Assembly (NCBI RefSeq): GCF_000452705.1 | Contig: NZ_CP007014.1 | Coordinates: 5,238,501-5,302,500, forward strand | Length of the DNA stretch: 64,000 bases | Direction: 5' to 3' | Source: Pseudomonas syringae CC1557 | GTDB lineage: Bacteria > Pseudomonadota > Gammaproteobacteria > Pseudomonadales > Pseudomonadaceae | Shown: positions 48,986 through 59,285 of the stretch, piece after piece | Layout: each line of letters begins with the position of its first letter | Numbering within the stretch: position 1 is the stretch's first letter | Position numbers and translations under genes: made by a program | Notes under the pieces: model-generated | The model's database searches: none | What the model saw: the letters and a program-made list of their open reading frames with translations, nothing else | Told to the model about the DNA's origin: nothing

Positions 48986-50125
48986 ATGCCCACGGTATTC
49001 CCCCACGATTCTGTCGGACTGGTCACACCGCAAACCGCGCATTTCAGCGAGCCACTGGCGCTGGCCTGCGGTCGTTCGTTGCCAGCCTATGACCTGATTT
49101 ACGAAACCTACGGTCAACTCAACGCCGCACGCAGCAATGCCGTGCTGATCTGTCATGCGCTGTCCGGGCATCACCATGCCGCTGGCTTTCACAGCGCCGA
49201 TGACCGCAAACCGGGCTGGTGGGACAGTTGCATCGGTCCCGGCAAGCCGGTCGACACCCACAAATTCTTCGTCGTCAGCCTCAACAATCTGGGTGGCTGC
49301 AACGGCTCGACCGGCCCAAGCAGCATCGACCCGGACACCGGCAAGCCGTTCGGTGCCAACTTCCCGGTCGTGACTGTCGAAGACTGGGTCAACAGCCAGG
49401 CCCGGTTAGCCGATTTGCTTGGCATCGACACGTGGGCAGCGGTGATCGGCGGCAGTCTGGGCGGCATGCAGGCGCTGCAATGGACCATCAGTTACCCGGA
49501 TCGCGTGCGCCACTGCCTGGCAATCGCTTCGGCCCCCAAGCTTTCGGCACAGAACATCGCCTTCAACGAAGTCGCACGTCAGGCGATTCTCACCGATCCG
49601 GAATTCCACGGCGGCTCGTTCCAGGAGCGCGGCGTGATTCCCAAGCGCGGGCTGATGCTGGCGCGGATGGTCGGGCACATCACTTACCTGTCCGATGATT
49701 CGATGGGCGAGAAATTCGGCCGAGGCCTGAAAAGCGAAAAACTCAACTACGATTTTCACAGTGTCGAGTTTCAGGTCGAAAGCTACCTGCGTTATCAAGG
49801 CGAGGAGTTTTCCGGTCGTTTCGACGCCAATACCTACCTGTTGATGACCAAAGCGCTGGATTACTTCGACCCTGCCGCGAACTTCAACGATGACCTGGCC
49901 AAGACATTCGCCAACGCGACGGCGAAGTTCTGCGTGATGTCGTTCACCACCGACTGGCGCTTCTCGCCAGCCCGTTCGCGGGAACTGGTGGACGCCCTGA
50001 TGGCGGCCCGCAAGGACGTCTGCTACCTGGAAATCGATGCGCCGCAAGGGCACGACGCCTTCCTGATCCCGATTCCGCGCTACTTGCAGGCTTTCGGTAA
50101 TTACATGAACCGAATTTCGTTGTGA
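48986..50125 (+). CDS. metX: Homoserine O-succinyl/acetyltransferase MetX
   Basis: 379 residues, alpha/beta-hydrolase fold. Nucleophile serine in [12 protein letters not shown] near 149-160, catalytic aspartate in FTTDWRFSP near 320 and histidine in PQGHDAFL near 353. It acylates homoserine in methionine synthesis; many gammaproteobacterial MetX enzymes use succinyl-CoA, so acyl specificity is left open. Seven bases separate it from metW, the standard pair. Confidence 0.95.
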   Translation: MPTVFPHDSVGLVTPQTAHFSEPLALACGRSLPAYDLIYETYGQLNAARSNAVLICHALSGHHHAAGFHSADDRKPGWWDSCIGPGKPVDTHKFFVVSLNNLGGCNGSTGPSSIDPDTGKPFGANFPVVTVEDWVNSQARLADLLGIDTWAAVIGGSLGGMQALQWTISYPDRVRHCLAIASAPKLSAQNIAFNEVARQAILTDPEFHGGSFQERGVIPKRGLMLARMVGHITYLSDDSMGEKFGRGLKSEKLNYDFHSVEFQVESYLRYQGEEFSGRFDANTYLLMTKALDYFDPAANFNDDLAKTFANATAKFCVMSFTTDWRFSPARSRELVDALMAARKDVCYLEIDAPQGHDAFLIPIPRYLQAFGNYMNRISL

Positions 50126-50132
50126 GGACGTC

Positions 50133-50753
50133 ATGAGAGCCGATCTGGAAATCATCCAGGAATGGATTCCCGCAGGCAGCCGCGTGCTTGACCTGGGCTG
50201 CGGCGACGGCGAATTGCTGACCTGGCTGCGTGACAACAAGCAGGTTACCGGCTACGGGCTGGAAAACGATGCGGCAAACATCGCCGAGTGTGTCGCCAAA
50301 GGCATCAATGTCATTGAGCAAGACCTCGACAAGGGGCTGGGCAATTTTGCCAGCAACAGCTTTGACGTGGTGGTCATGACCCAGGCCCTGCAAGCCGTAC
50401 ATTACCCGGACCGAATCCTCGACGAGATGCTGCGCGTCGGCCGCCAGTGCATTATCACCTTCCCGAACTTCGGCCACTGGCGCTGCCGCTGGTATCTGGC
50501 GAGCAAGGGCCGCATGCCGGTGTCCGAGTTCCTGCCGTACACCTGGTACAACACGCCGAACATTCACTTCTGCACCTTCGGCGACTTCGAAGAGCTGTGC
50601 CGTGAGCGCGATGCCCAGGTGCTCGACAGACTGGCGGTCGATCAGCAGCACCGTCACGGCTGGGCCAGCAAACTATGGCCCAACCTGCTGGGCGAAATCG
50701 GCATTTACCGGGTCACCAGCCCAGGGCTGGCGGACCACCGGATTGCCGTTTAA
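50133..50753 (+). CDS. metW: Methionine biosynthesis protein MetW
   Basis: 206 residues, a class I methyltransferase fold. SAM-site motif SRVLDLGCGDGELL near 18-31 and DVVVMTQALQAVHYPDRIL near 83-101, then ITFPNFGHWRCRW, typical of MetW. In pseudomonads it acts with MetX and is needed for its activity. Downstream genes rdgB and hemW follow closely. Confidence 0.95.
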   Translation: MRADLEIIQEWIPAGSRVLDLGCGDGELLTWLRDNKQVTGYGLENDAANIAECVAKGINVIEQDLDKGLGNFASNSFDVVVMTQALQAVHYPDRILDEMLRVGRQCIITFPNFGHWRCRWYLASKGRMPVSEFLPYTWYNTPNIHFCTFGDFEELCRERDAQVLDRLAVDQQHRHGWASKLWPNLLGEIGIYRVTSPGLADHRIAV

Positions 50754-50783
50754 CCGATCGTTTTCAAGCACCACGACAGGCCA

Positions 50784-51380
50784 ATGATGAACCTCACACA
50801 ACTTGTACTGGCCAGCCACAACGGCGGCAAACTCAAGGAACTCCAGGCCATGCTCGGCGACAGCGTGACGCTGCGCTCGGTCAGCGAGTTCAGTCTCGTC
50901 GAACCGGAAGAGACCGGGCTGTCGTTCGTCGAGAACGCGATCCTCAAGGCGCGCAACGCCTCGCGCCTGTCCGGTCTGCCTGCGCTGGCCGATGACTCGG
51001 GGCTGGCGGTGGATTTTCTCGGCGGCGCGCCGGGCATTTATTCCGCTCGCTACGCCGACGGCAAGGGCGACGCTGCCAACAACGCCAAGCTGCTGGAGGC
51101 ACTGAAAGACGTGCCGGACGAGCAGCGTGGCGCGCAGTTTGTCTGCGTGCTGGCGTTGGTACGGCACGCCGACGACCCGCTGCCGATTCTCTGTGAAGGC
51201 TTGTGGCACGGGCGCATCCTGCACGCCGCCAGCGGCGAACACGGTTTTGGCTACGATCCGCTGTTCTGGGTGCCTGAGCGTGACTGCTCCAGTGCCGAAC
51301 TCGGCCCGACCGAGAAAAACCAGCTCAGCCACCGCGCCCGCGCCATGGTCCTGTTGCGGCAACGCCTGGGCCTGCAATGA
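50784..51380 (+). CDS. rdgB: XTP/dITP pyrophosphatase RdgB
   Basis: 198 residues (197 if the second ATG is used). Ham1 family: [18 protein letters not shown] at the start, [16 protein letters not shown] near 48, [22 protein letters not shown] split near 70-90, and [12 protein letters not shown] near 152. It removes non-canonical purine nucleotides such as ITP and XTP. The stop overlaps the hemW start by four bases. Confidence 0.96.
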   Translation: MMNLTQLVLASHNGGKLKELQAMLGDSVTLRSVSEFSLVEPEETGLSFVENAILKARNASRLSGLPALADDSGLAVDFLGGAPGIYSARYADGKGDAANNAKLLEALKDVPDEQRGAQFVCVLALVRHADDPLPILCEGLWHGRILHAASGEHGFGYDPLFWVPERDCSSAELGPTEKNQLSHRARAMVLLRQRLGLQ

Positions 51381-52591
51381 CCCACGATTCGCCAGCGCAG
51401 CCGCTGTTTCTCGGCGCGAGCGGTTTCTCGTCAGAGAGCCCACGCCCTGCGCTGCCGCACCTGCCGCCGTTGTCGCTGTACATTCATATCCCGTGGTGCG
51501 TGCGTAAATGCCCGTACTGCGACTTCAACTCGCATACCGCAAGCCCGGTGCTGCCGGAGCAGGAATACGTCGACGCCCTGCTCGCCGATCTGGATCTGGA
51601 CCTGCCGCACGTCCATGGCCGCGAGCTGCAATCGATTTTCTTCGGTGGTGGCACGCCGAGCCTGTTCAGCGCCGATGCGCTGGGCCGTCTGCTGCAGGGT
51701 GTCGAACAGCGCATCCGTTTTGCCAGCGACATCGAGATCACCCTGGAAGCCAACCCTGGCACGTTCGAACAGGCGAAATTCAGCGCCTATCGCGGCCTCG
51801 GGATCAACCGGCTGTCGATCGGTATCCAGAGCTTTCAGGAATCCAAACTCAAGGCGCTGGGCCGCATCCACAACGGCGACGAAGCCATTCGTGCCGCCGA
51901 CATGGCGCGTCTGGCCGGTTTCGACAACTTCAATCTGGACCTGATGCATGGCTTGCCGGATCAATCCCAGGACGAAGCGCTCGACGATCTGCGTCAGGCC
52001 ATCGCCCTGGCGCCGACTCACTTGTCCTGGTATCAGTTGACACTGGAACCCAACACGGTGTTCTGGAATCAGCCCCCGGTGCTGCCGGAAGACGACATTC
52101 TTTGGGATATTCAGGAAACCGGGCAACAGTTGCTGGCCACTCATGGGTACGCGCAGTACGAAGTGTCGGCCTACGCGCAAGCCGGGAAACCGGCGCGGCA
52201 TAACCTCAATTACTGGGCGTTCGGTGATTTCATCGGCATCGGCGCGGGCGCCCACGGCAAGCTGAGTCATCCGGACGGGCGCATCATCCGTACCTGGAAG
52301 ACCCGGCTGCCGAAGGACTACCTGAACCCGGAGAAGCCGTTTCAAGCAGGCTCGAAGCTGCTGCCGCTGGACGAATTGCCGTTTGAATTCCTGATGAACG
52401 CGCTGCGACTGACAAATGGTGTGGAGGCTGCGTTATTTCGCGAAAGAACGGGTCTAAGCGTCGACTCACTGGCCGAAGCCCGGCAACAGGCCGAGCAAAA
52501 GGGCCTGCTGCAGGATGACCCGACACGTCTGGTCGCCACGCCACAAGGCCAGTTGTTCCTCAATGACTTGCTGCAATACTTTCTGATCTAA
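51377..52591 (+). CDS. hemW: HemW, radical-SAM heme chaperone
   Basis: 404 residues. Radical-SAM cluster motif [13 protein letters not shown] near 41-53 with the extra cysteine typical of HemW/HemN-like proteins, then [33 protein letters not shown] and LMHGLPDQS. HemW binds haem and delivers it; it is not a true coproporphyrinogen oxidase. Coupled to rdgB. Confidence 0.94.
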   Translation: MTHDSPAQPLFLGASGFSSESPRPALPHLPPLSLYIHIPWCVRKCPYCDFNSHTASPVLPEQEYVDALLADLDLDLPHVHGRELQSIFFGGGTPSLFSADALGRLLQGVEQRIRFASDIEITLEANPGTFEQAKFSAYRGLGINRLSIGIQSFQESKLKALGRIHNGDEAIRAADMARLAGFDNFNLDLMHGLPDQSQDEALDDLRQAIALAPTHLSWYQLTLEPNTVFWNQPPVLPEDDILWDIQETGQQLLATHGYAQYEVSAYAQAGKPARHNLNYWAFGDFIGIGAGAHGKLSHPDGRIIRTWKTRLPKDYLNPEKPFQAGSKLLPLDELPFEFLMNALRLTNGVEAALFRERTGLSVDSLAEARQQAEQKGLLQDDPTRLVATPQGQLFLNDLLQYFLI

Positions 52592-52600
52592 GGACTCTGC

Positions 52601-52924
52601 ATGGATTTCGTACTCGACTTGCTCGCCACCGTTTCGCGCTGGAGTCGCAGCAATCTTTCGGAAATCGCACTGGCCCTGGTGGGCTGCCTGCTCGTGCTGT
52701 TCGGCTCGGACATCAAAGGCTGGATCGAACAACGCATCAGCAGCATGACCGGCGCCCTGCGCATCCCGCTCATCGCCCTGCTCTGCGCGGTCGGCAGCGG
52801 CGCGGCACTGATCTATGCCACGCCGTGGGTAGTACGAGGCCTCAGCCAGTTCAACAACTACAGCCTGGCACCGGTGCTGTTGGTGGTGCTGGTGTTGATA
52901 GGCGTGATTGCCGACCGCAAGTAA
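52601..52924 (+). CDS. DUF3392 family inner-membrane protein
   Basis: 107 residues with three hydrophobic helices (LSEIALALVGCLLVLFGSDI near 20-40, LRIPLIALLCAVGSGAALIY near 52-72, LAPVLLVVLVLIGVIADRK at the end). The family is small, gammaproteobacterial and of unknown function. It lies nine bases after hemW and before a shared terminator. Confidence 0.82.
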   Translation: MDFVLDLLATVSRWSRSNLSEIALALVGCLLVLFGSDIKGWIEQRISSMTGALRIPLIALLCAVGSGAALIYATPWVVRGLSQFNNYSLAPVLLVVLVLIGVIADRK

Positions 52925-52945
52925 GCGCTCCTTTTCAAACGCAGC

Positions 52946-52975
52946 AAAAAGCCCGACATCTCTGCCGGGCTTTTT
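52946..52975. terminator. Bidirectional terminator between the DUF3392 gene and ilvD
   Basis: AAAAAGCCCG pairs perfectly with CGGGCTTTTT around a ten-base loop; T-rich on either strand, between convergent genes. Confidence 0.92.
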
Positions 52976-52992
52976 GTGGTTACAGCTGCGGA

Positions 52993-54840
52993 TCAAGGCA
53001 CCAGTTTGTCCAGCAACGCCTTGTCACGTACAGCGCCCTTGTCGGCACTGGTCGCCAGCAGGGCGTAGGCCTTGAGGGCGGTGGTCACTTTACGTGGCCG
53101 CGACTCGACCGGCTTCCAGCCTTTCTTGTCCTGTTCGGCACGCCGCTCGGCCATCTCGGCATCGTCGATCAACAGGTTGATCGAGCGATTCGGAATGTCG
53201 ATCAGCACCTTGTCGCCATCGCGGACCAGACCAATCGCACCGCCTGCCGCCGCTTCCGGCGAAGCATGGCCGATGGACAGGCCAGAAGTGCCACCCGAAA
53301 AACGGCCGTCAGTGAGCAGCGCGCAATCCTTGCCCAGCCCTTTGGATTTAAGGTACGAGGTCGGGTAAAGCATTTCCTGCATGCCCGGACCGCCTTTCGG
53401 GCCTTCGTAACGAATGATCACGATATCGCCGGCCTTCACTTCGTCGGCGAGGATCCCGCGCACAGCGCTGTCCTGGCTTTCGAAGATCTTCGCGTTGCCT
53501 TCAAAGACGTGAATCGACTCATCGACGCCTGCGGTTTTCACCACGCAGCCATCCAGCGCGATGTTGCCGTACAGCACGGCCAGGCCACCTTCCTGCGAAT
53601 AGGCATGCTCGACGCTGCGGATACAGCCGTTTTCACGGTCATCATCCAGGCTTTCCCAACGGGTCGACTGGCTGAACGCGGTCTGCGTCGGAATGCCTGC
53701 CGGGCCTGCCTTGAAGAAGGTGTGCACCGCTTCATCGTCAGTCTGGGTGATGTCCCATTTGGCGATGCCTTCGGCCAGGGTCTTGCTGTGTACGGTCGGC
53801 AGGTCAGTGTGCAATAGGCCGCCACGGGCCAGTTCGCCGAGGATGCTGAAGATCCCGCCAGCGCGGTGCACATCTTCCATGTGGTACTTCTGGATGTTCG
53901 GCGCAACCTTGCACAGCTGTGGGACTTTGCGTGACAGAAGGTCGATGTGATGCAGGTCGAAGTCGATCTCGGCTTCCTGAGCGGCGGCCAGCAAGTGCAG
54001 GATGGTGTTGGTCGAACCGCCCATGGCGATGTCCAGCGTCATGGCGTTCTCGAACGCCTTGAAGTTGGCGATGTTGCGCGGCAACACCGAGTCGTCGTTT
54101 TCCTTGTAGTACTGTCGGCACAGGTCAACGATGGTCCGGCCGGCCTGCAGGAACAGTTGCTCGCGGTCGCTGTGGGTGGCGAGGGCCGAACCATTGCCCG
54201 GCAAGGCCAGACCCAGCGCTTCGGTCAGGCAGTTCATGGAGTTGGCAGTGAACATGCCCGAGCAGGAACCGCAGGTCGGGCAGGCACTTCGCTCGTATTC
54301 GGCGACTTTTTCGTCGCTGGCAGTCGAGTCGGCGGCGATGACCATCGCGTCGACCAGATCCAGACCATGGCTGGCCAGTTTGGTCTTGCCCGCTTCCATC
54401 GGTCCGCCGGAGACGAAGACCACCGGGATGTTCAGGCGCAGCGCCGCCATCAGCATGCCAGGGGTGATCTTGTCGCAGTTGGAAATGCACACGATGGCGT
54501 CGGCGCAATGCGCGTTGACCATGTACTCGACCGAGTCGGCAATGATCTCGCGGCTCGGCAGCGAATAGAGCATGCCGTCGTGCCCCATGGCGATGCCGTC
54601 ATCGACCGCAATGGTATTGAATTCCTTGGCCACGCCACCGGCGCGTTCGACTTCACGAGCGACCAGTTGGCCCATGTCCTTGAGGTGGACGTGGCCCGGT
54701 ACGAACTGGGTGAAGGAGTTGGCAATGGCAATGATCGGTTTCTTGAAATCTTCGTCTTTCATGCCCGTAGCGCGCCACAGGGCACGAGCGCCGGCCATGT
54801 TGCGGCCGTGGGTAGACGTTTTAGAGCGGTAATCAGGCAT
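52993..54840 (-). CDS. ilvD: Dihydroxy-acid dehydratase
   Basis: 615 residues. Fe-S cluster cysteines in [10 protein letters not shown] near 121 and [17 protein letters not shown] near 188-204, carbamylated-lysine region in [13 protein letters not shown], and C-terminal [16 protein letters not shown]. Converts dihydroxy acids to 2-keto acids for isoleucine, valine and leucine. Transcribed alone on the minus strand, divergent from alaC. Confidence 0.97.
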   Translation of the reverse strand: MPDYRSKTSTHGRNMAGARALWRATGMKDEDFKKPIIAIANSFTQFVPGHVHLKDMGQLVAREVERAGGVAKEFNTIAVDDGIAMGHDGMLYSLPSREIIADSVEYMVNAHCADAIVCISNCDKITPGMLMAALRLNIPVVFVSGGPMEAGKTKLASHGLDLVDAMVIAADSTASDEKVAEYERSACPTCGSCSGMFTANSMNCLTEALGLALPGNGSALATHSDREQLFLQAGRTIVDLCRQYYKENDDSVLPRNIANFKAFENAMTLDIAMGGSTNTILHLLAAAQEAEIDFDLHHIDLLSRKVPQLCKVAPNIQKYHMEDVHRAGGIFSILGELARGGLLHTDLPTVHSKTLAEGIAKWDITQTDDEAVHTFFKAGPAGIPTQTAFSQSTRWESLDDDRENGCIRSVEHAYSQEGGLAVLYGNIALDGCVVKTAGVDESIHVFEGNAKIFESQDSAVRGILADEVKAGDIVIIRYEGPKGGPGMQEMLYPTSYLKSKGLGKDCALLTDGRFSGGTSGLSIGHASPEAAAGGAIGLVRDGDKVLIDIPNRSINLLIDDAEMAERRAEQDKKGWKPVESRPRKVTTALKAYALLATSADKGAVRDKALLDKLVP

Positions 54841-55179
54841 TGGAGCACTCCGGCAAACATTAAGGCTGATCAGGAAGGGAGTGAGCTTCTATTGACGTCG
54901 CGGGCGTGCGGGAGTGACCGCAGGCAGCGAAGAAACCGAACACCACGGGATCACCGTGCACTCGGCCTGAGCTCATAAACCCGCCGGGGGATGACTGGCG
55001 ATGAATAACGCCGATTCTACACCGCCGAATCATTCGATGGGGTCCGAATATCGCCACCGGCCATGCGCTGCAAATCGCGGTGGACAAAACGCTGTCAGCG
55101 CATCTATCTTCCTCGCCAGGCCGCCTCATGTGGCCGCGTCGCTCGGACGGTTCCGGGCGCTTACGTTTGCGAGATAACC
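54841..55179. other. Divergent intergenic region ilvD / alaC, no gene seen
   Basis: 339 bases. The aminotransferase frame is open for 39 codons upstream of its chosen start, but those residues (rich in R and C) are unlike the family. No repeat copy and no unmistakable promoter or riboswitch was found; promoters for both genes are expected here. Confidence 0.5.
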
Positions 55180-56385
55180 ATGGCCGACCAAGGTTCGCCG
55201 CGCCGCTTTGCGCGCATAGATCGACTCCCCCCTTATGTGTTCAACATCACCGCCGAGCTGAAAATGGCTGCTCGCCGTCGCGGTGAGGACATTATCGACT
55301 TGAGCATGGGCAACCCCGATGGGCCTACGCCGCCGCACATTGTCGAAAAACTGGTCACCGTCGCCCAGCGCGAAGACACCCACGGTTACTCCACCTCACG
55401 CGGCATTCCGCGCCTGCGCCGGGCGATTTCCAACTGGTACAAGAAGCGCTATGAGGTCGATATCGACCCCGAAACTGAAGCGATTGTCACCATTGGCTCC
55501 AAGGAAGGCCTCGCGCACCTGATGCTCGCCACGCTGGACCAGGGCGATACGGTGCTGGTGCCCAACCCCAGCTATCCGATCCACATCTACGGTGCCGTGA
55601 TTGCCGGCGCCCAGGTGCGGTCGGTACCACTGGTGCCGGGTGTGGATTTTTTCGCCGAACTGGAAAAGGCGATTCGCGGCTCGATTCCCAAGCCGAAGAT
55701 GATGATTCTCGGCTTCCCGTCGAACCCGACGGCGCAATGCGTGGAGCTGGATTTCTTCGAGCGCGTGGTGGCGCTGGCCAAACAGTACGACGTGCTGGTG
55801 GTGCATGACCTTGCGTATGCCGACATCGTTTACGACGGCTGGAAAGCTCCATCGATCATGCAGGTTCCTGGAGCCAAGGACATCGCGGTCGAGTTCTTCA
55901 CCCTGTCCAAGAGCTACAACATGGCGGGCTGGCGAATCGGCTTCATGGTCGGCAACCCGGAGCTGGTCAACGCGCTGGGGCGCATCAAGAGCTACCACGA
56001 CTACGGCACTTTCACGCCGTTGCAGGTCGCGGCTATCGCCGCTCTGGAAGGTGATCAGCAATGCGTGCTCGACATCGCCGAGCAGTATCGCCAGCGCCGC
56101 AACGTGCTGGTCAAGGGTCTGCATGAACTGGGCTGGATGGTCGAGAACCCCAAGGCCTCGATGTATGTCTGGGCGAAGATTCCCGAGGCCTACGCGCACC
56201 TGGGCTCGCTGGAATTTGCCAAGAAGCTGCTGGCCGAAGCCAAAGTCTGCGTTTCGCCGGGTGTCGGTTTTGGTGAGTACGGCGACGATCATGTGCGTTT
56301 CGCGCTGATCGAAAACCAGGACCGCATCCGTCAGGCCGTGCGCGGAATACGCAACATGTTCCGGGCGGACGAGAAGCTCAAGTAA
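55180..56385 (+). CDS. alaC: PLP-dependent alanine transaminase (AlaC family)
   Basis: 401 residues from the ATG at 55180 ([20 protein letters not shown]). Fold type I aminotransferase; [18 protein letters not shown] near 42-59, [23 protein letters not shown] near 180, and the PLP lysine in [15 protein letters not shown] near 245. AlaC makes alanine from pyruvate and glutamate. Its position beside ilvD is compatible with a role in branched-chain/alanine pools but both have separate promoters. Confidence 0.92.
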   Translation: MADQGSPRRFARIDRLPPYVFNITAELKMAARRRGEDIIDLSMGNPDGPTPPHIVEKLVTVAQREDTHGYSTSRGIPRLRRAISNWYKKRYEVDIDPETEAIVTIGSKEGLAHLMLATLDQGDTVLVPNPSYPIHIYGAVIAGAQVRSVPLVPGVDFFAELEKAIRGSIPKPKMMILGFPSNPTAQCVELDFFERVVALAKQYDVLVVHDLAYADIVYDGWKAPSIMQVPGAKDIAVEFFTLSKSYNMAGWRIGFMVGNPELVNALGRIKSYHDYGTFTPLQVAAIAALEGDQQCVLDIAEQYRQRRNVLVKGLHELGWMVENPKASMYVWAKIPEAYAHLGSLEFAKKLLAEAKVCVSPGVGFGEYGDDHVRFALIENQDRIRQAVRGIRNMFRADEKLK

Positions 56386-56398
56386 CGAACCCCGATGA

Positions 56399-56418
56399 GC
56401 CCGGGAAACCGGGCCTTT
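56399..56418 (+). terminator. Possible terminator after alaC
   Basis: GCCCGG and CCGGGC form a six-pair stem with a GAAA tetraloop, followed by CTTTC. The U tract is short, so it may be weak. Confidence 0.5.
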
Positions 56419-56429
56419 CAAGCTGCCTG

Positions 56430-56572
56430 ATCAGGATCGGACGCGGAGCGTCCAGAACTGCATGCCCACGCGGAGCGTTGGCACGAGAAGTATTCTCCCG
56501 GACCCCGCTCGTTCCGCACGCTCTGCGTGGGAACGCCTTGGGTGACGCTCCGCGTCACAAATCTGCGCTGCG
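56430..56572 (-). repeat. Dispersed intergenic palindromic repeat, copy E (inverted orientation, diverged)
   Basis: Read on the minus strand the order matches the other copies: GTGACGCGGAGCGTCAC, then a diverged middle, then GGACGCTCCGCGTCC. The segment CCACGCGGAGCGTTGG shows its own compensating changes. Lies between alaC and hslV. Confidence 0.85.
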
Positions 56573-56601
56573 CCACATCATCCCGGTCTTCGGCCCCCAA
56601 G

Positions 56602-56629
56602 GTTGAAATCCTCGCCCCCACCCCCATAT
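56602..56629 (+). promoter_or_regulatory. Sigma-32 (heat-shock) promoter of hslVU
   Basis: GTTGAAA at 56602-56608, a 13-base spacer, then CCCCATAT at 56622-56629. This matches the sigma-32 consensus (CTTGAAA, 13-15 bases, CCCCATNT) almost exactly and lies 47 bases before the hslV start. Heat induction of hslVU by RpoH is known in Escherichia coli. Confidence 0.88.
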
Positions 56630-56676
56630 GAGTTTGCATCAGGGCATTTTCGCCCCGCTGTGTGGAGACTCTCCCC

Positions 56677-57207
56677 TTGACCACCATCGTATCAGTGCGC
56701 CGTCACGGCAAAGTCGTCATGGCTGGCGACGGCCAGGTTTCCCTGGGCAACACCGTCATGAAAGGCAACGCCAAGAAGGTGCGCCGCCTCTACCACGGTG
56801 AAGTGATCGCCGGATTTGCCGGTGCCACCGCCGATGCATTCACGCTGTTCGAGCGCTTTGAAGCCCAGCTGGAAAAACACCAGGGGCATCTGGTTCGCGC
56901 AGCCGTCGAGCTGGCCAAGGACTGGCGTACCGATCGCTCATTGAGCCGTCTTGAGGCCATGCTGGCGGTCGCCAACAAAGACGCCTCACTGATCATCACC
57001 GGTAACGGCGATGTCGTCGAACCCGAGGATGGCCTGATTGCCATGGGTTCCGGCGGTGCGTTTGCTCAGGCTGCTGCGCGTGCCCTGCTGCTCAAGACCG
57101 ATCTTTCAGCACGCGAAATCGCCGAAACTTCTCTGCATATCGCCGGCGATATCTGTGTGTTCACCAACCACAACATTACTATTGAGGAGCAGGACCTCGC
57201 CGGTTAA
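56677..57207 (+). CDS. hslV: HslV, proteolytic subunit of the HslUV protease
   Basis: 176 residues from the TTG at 56677, chosen because the mature protein must begin with the catalytic threonine ([19 protein letters not shown]) directly after the start residue and GGAG lies nine bases upstream. Other motifs: [20 protein letters not shown] and [17 protein letters not shown]. Two HslV hexamers form the peptidase core served by HslU. Confidence 0.95.
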   Translation: MTTIVSVRRHGKVVMAGDGQVSLGNTVMKGNAKKVRRLYHGEVIAGFAGATADAFTLFERFEAQLEKHQGHLVRAAVELAKDWRTDRSLSRLEAMLAVANKDASLIITGNGDVVEPEDGLIAMGSGGAFAQAAARALLLKTDLSAREIAETSLHIAGDICVFTNHNITIEEQDLAG

Positions 57208-57273
57208 GCCCTTGCCGGGCCGCCTGCGTTGCGGCCCCATCGGCTTCACTGTGCCAGAGGACCGTGAATAACC

Positions 57274-58611
57274 ATGGCCATGACTCCCCGCGAAATCGTC
57301 CACGAACTCAACCGCCATATCATCGGCCAGGACGATGCCAAGCGCGCCGTCGCCATTGCCCTGCGCAATCGCTGGCGCCGCATGCAGTTGCCTGAAGAGC
57401 TGCGCGTCGAAGTGACGCCGAAAAATATTCTGATGATCGGTCCGACCGGTGTCGGCAAAACCGAAATCGCCCGACGCCTGGCCAAGCTCGCCAATGCACC
57501 GTTCATCAAGGTCGAAGCGACCAAATTCACTGAAGTCGGCTACGTCGGTCGCGATGTGGAGTCGATCATCCGCGATCTTGCCGATGCAGCGATCAAGCTC
57601 CTGCGTGAACAGGAAATCGTCAAAGTCCGGCATCGTGCTGAAGATGCTGCCGAAGAGCGCATCCTCGATGCCCTGCTGCCGCCTGCCCGCGTGGGTTTCA
57701 ACGAAGACCCGGCGCAGAGCAGCGATTCCAATACTCGCCAACTGTTCCGCAAGCGCCTGCGCGAAGGCCAGCTGGATGACAAGGAAATCGAGCTCGAACT
57801 CAGCGAGACCGTGGGTGTCGACATTTCCGCGCCGCCCGGCATGGAAGAGATGACCAATCAGTTGCAGAGCCTGTTTGCCAACATAGGCAAGGGCAAGACC
57901 AAGAGCCGCAAGCTTAAGGTCAAGGATGCACTCAAGCTGGTGCGCGAAGAAGAGGCTGGCCGTCTGGTCAACGAAGAAGAGCTGAAGGCCAAGGCGCTGG
58001 AAGCGGTCGAGCAGCACGGTATCGTGTTTATCGACGAGATCGACAAAGTCGCCAAACGGGGTAATTCGGGCGGTGTCGATGTGTCCCGCGAAGGCGTACA
58101 GCGCGACTTGCTGCCGCTGATCGAAGGCTGCACCGTGAACACCAAGCTGGGCATGGTCAAGACCGACCACATCCTGTTCATCGCGTCCGGCGCGTTCCAC
58201 CTCAGCAAGCCGAGTGATCTGGTGCCCGAGCTGCAAGGTCGCCTGCCGATCCGTGTCGAACTCAAAGCACTGTCGCCACAGGATTTCGAACGCATTCTCA
58301 GCGAGCCGCATGCATCGCTTACCGAGCAGTACCGCGAATTGCTTAAAACCGAAGGCCTGAAGATCGAGTTCAAGCCCGAAGGCATCAAGCGTCTTGCCGA
58401 GATCGCCTGGCAGGTCAACGAGAAGACTGAAAACATCGGCGCTCGCCGTCTGCATACGCTGCTTGAGCGTCTGCTGGAAGAAGTCTCGTTCAGCGCAGGC
58501 GACCTGGCCATCAGCCCGGACGCAGCACCGATCGAAATTGATGCCGAGTACGTCAATAGCCACCTGGGCGACCTGGCGGAAAACGAAGACCTGTCGCGTT
58601 ATATTCTCTAG
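57274..58611 (+). CDS. hslU: HslU, ATPase subunit of the HslUV protease
   Basis: 445 residues, normal length. Walker [16 protein letters not shown] near 53-67, the I-domain in about 110-235, Walker [15 protein letters not shown] near 250, sensor region [14 protein letters not shown], and the C-terminal RYIL that docks into HslV. Unfolds substrates and opens HslV. It lies 66 bases after hslV in the same transcript. Confidence 0.97.
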   Translation: MAMTPREIVHELNRHIIGQDDAKRAVAIALRNRWRRMQLPEELRVEVTPKNILMIGPTGVGKTEIARRLAKLANAPFIKVEATKFTEVGYVGRDVESIIRDLADAAIKLLREQEIVKVRHRAEDAAEERILDALLPPARVGFNEDPAQSSDSNTRQLFRKRLREGQLDDKEIELELSETVGVDISAPPGMEEMTNQLQSLFANIGKGKTKSRKLKVKDALKLVREEEAGRLVNEEELKAKALEAVEQHGIVFIDEIDKVAKRGNSGGVDVSREGVQRDLLPLIEGCTVNTKLGMVKTDHILFIASGAFHLSKPSDLVPELQGRLPIRVELKALSPQDFERILSEPHASLTEQYRELLKTEGLKIEFKPEGIKRLAEIAWQVNEKTENIGARRLHTLLERLLEEVSFSAGDLAISPDAAPIEIDAEYVNSHLGDLAENEDLSRYIL

Positions 58612-58631
58612 AGCGGCAAGCTATTGGCTGC

Positions 58632-58667
58632 AAGCTGCAAGCGGTTGTTCACGCTTGCAGCTTTTTT
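58632..58667 (+). terminator. Rho-independent terminator after hslU
   Basis: AGCTGCAAGCG pairs with CGCTTGCAGCT around an eight-base loop and runs into six T (58662-58667). Confidence 0.92.
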
Positions 58668-58711
58668 GCTTCTGGCTGAAGCTTGAAGCTTAAAACCTGA
58701 GGCTGCTTTCA

Positions 58712-59083
58712 ATGCTCCCCACTGCCATTCAGCTGCACAAAGCCTCCAAAACCCTGACCCTGAAATATGCGCCGGATGAGGAATATCACCTGCCCGCCGA
58801 GTTTCTGCGCGTGCATTCTCCGTCTGCCGAGGTTCAGGGGCATGGAAAGCCGATTCTGCAATTCGGCAAATTGGGCGTCGGACTGACCAAGGTCGAACCT
58901 GCCGGGCAATACGCGCTGAAGCTGACCTTCGACGACGGTCACGACAGCGGCCTGTTTACCTGGGATTACCTGTACCAGTTGGCCAGACGCCAGGCTTCTC
59001 TGTGGGAAGACTATGTGCAAGAGCTTGAGAAAGCCGGCAAATCCCGCGACCCTTCCGAGCACGTCGTCAAGCTGATGCTCTGA
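58712..59083 (+). CDS. DUF971 domain protein
   Basis: 123 residues, a single DUF971 (gamma-butyrobetaine hydroxylase N-terminal-like) domain: LTLKYAPDEEYHLPAEFLRV near 14-33, VEPAGQYALKLTFDDGHDSG near 68-87, then FTWDYLYQLARRQ. Stand-alone members have no established function; some have been linked to metal or Fe-S protein assembly. It lies between hslU and the pha locus in pseudomonads. Confidence 0.87.
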   Translation: MLPTAIQLHKASKTLTLKYAPDEEYHLPAEFLRVHSPSAEVQGHGKPILQFGKLGVGLTKVEPAGQYALKLTFDDGHDSGLFTWDYLYQLARRQASLWEDYVQELEKAGKSRDPSEHVVKLML

Positions 59084-59148
59084 TACAGGCAACGCTCAAT
59101 GATCGACGCCGCTTGCGATTTTTTGAAATCTCGCGTAACCAATGGGTG

Positions 59149-59163
59149 TGGCAAGTTCCCTGC
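59149..59163 (+). promoter_or_regulatory. Candidate sigma-54 (-24/-12) promoter of phaC1
   Basis: TGGCAAGTTCCCTGC has GG and GC spaced 12 bases, as in TGGCACG-N4-TTGCA, with mismatches at two positions. It lies 123 bases before phaC1. Sigma-54 control of phaC1 has been proposed in Pseudomonas aeruginosa; here it is a sequence match only. Confidence 0.4.
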
Positions 59164-59285
59164 GTCGGATTGATGCGAAACCTGTAGGCACGTCACACGA
59201 GCAGTAGTACCGGCTAACACGCCTGTGTCACTGGTTCACAGGCAAGGAATGTCAGTGTTCGTCTCAAGACAATGGAGCGTCGTAG

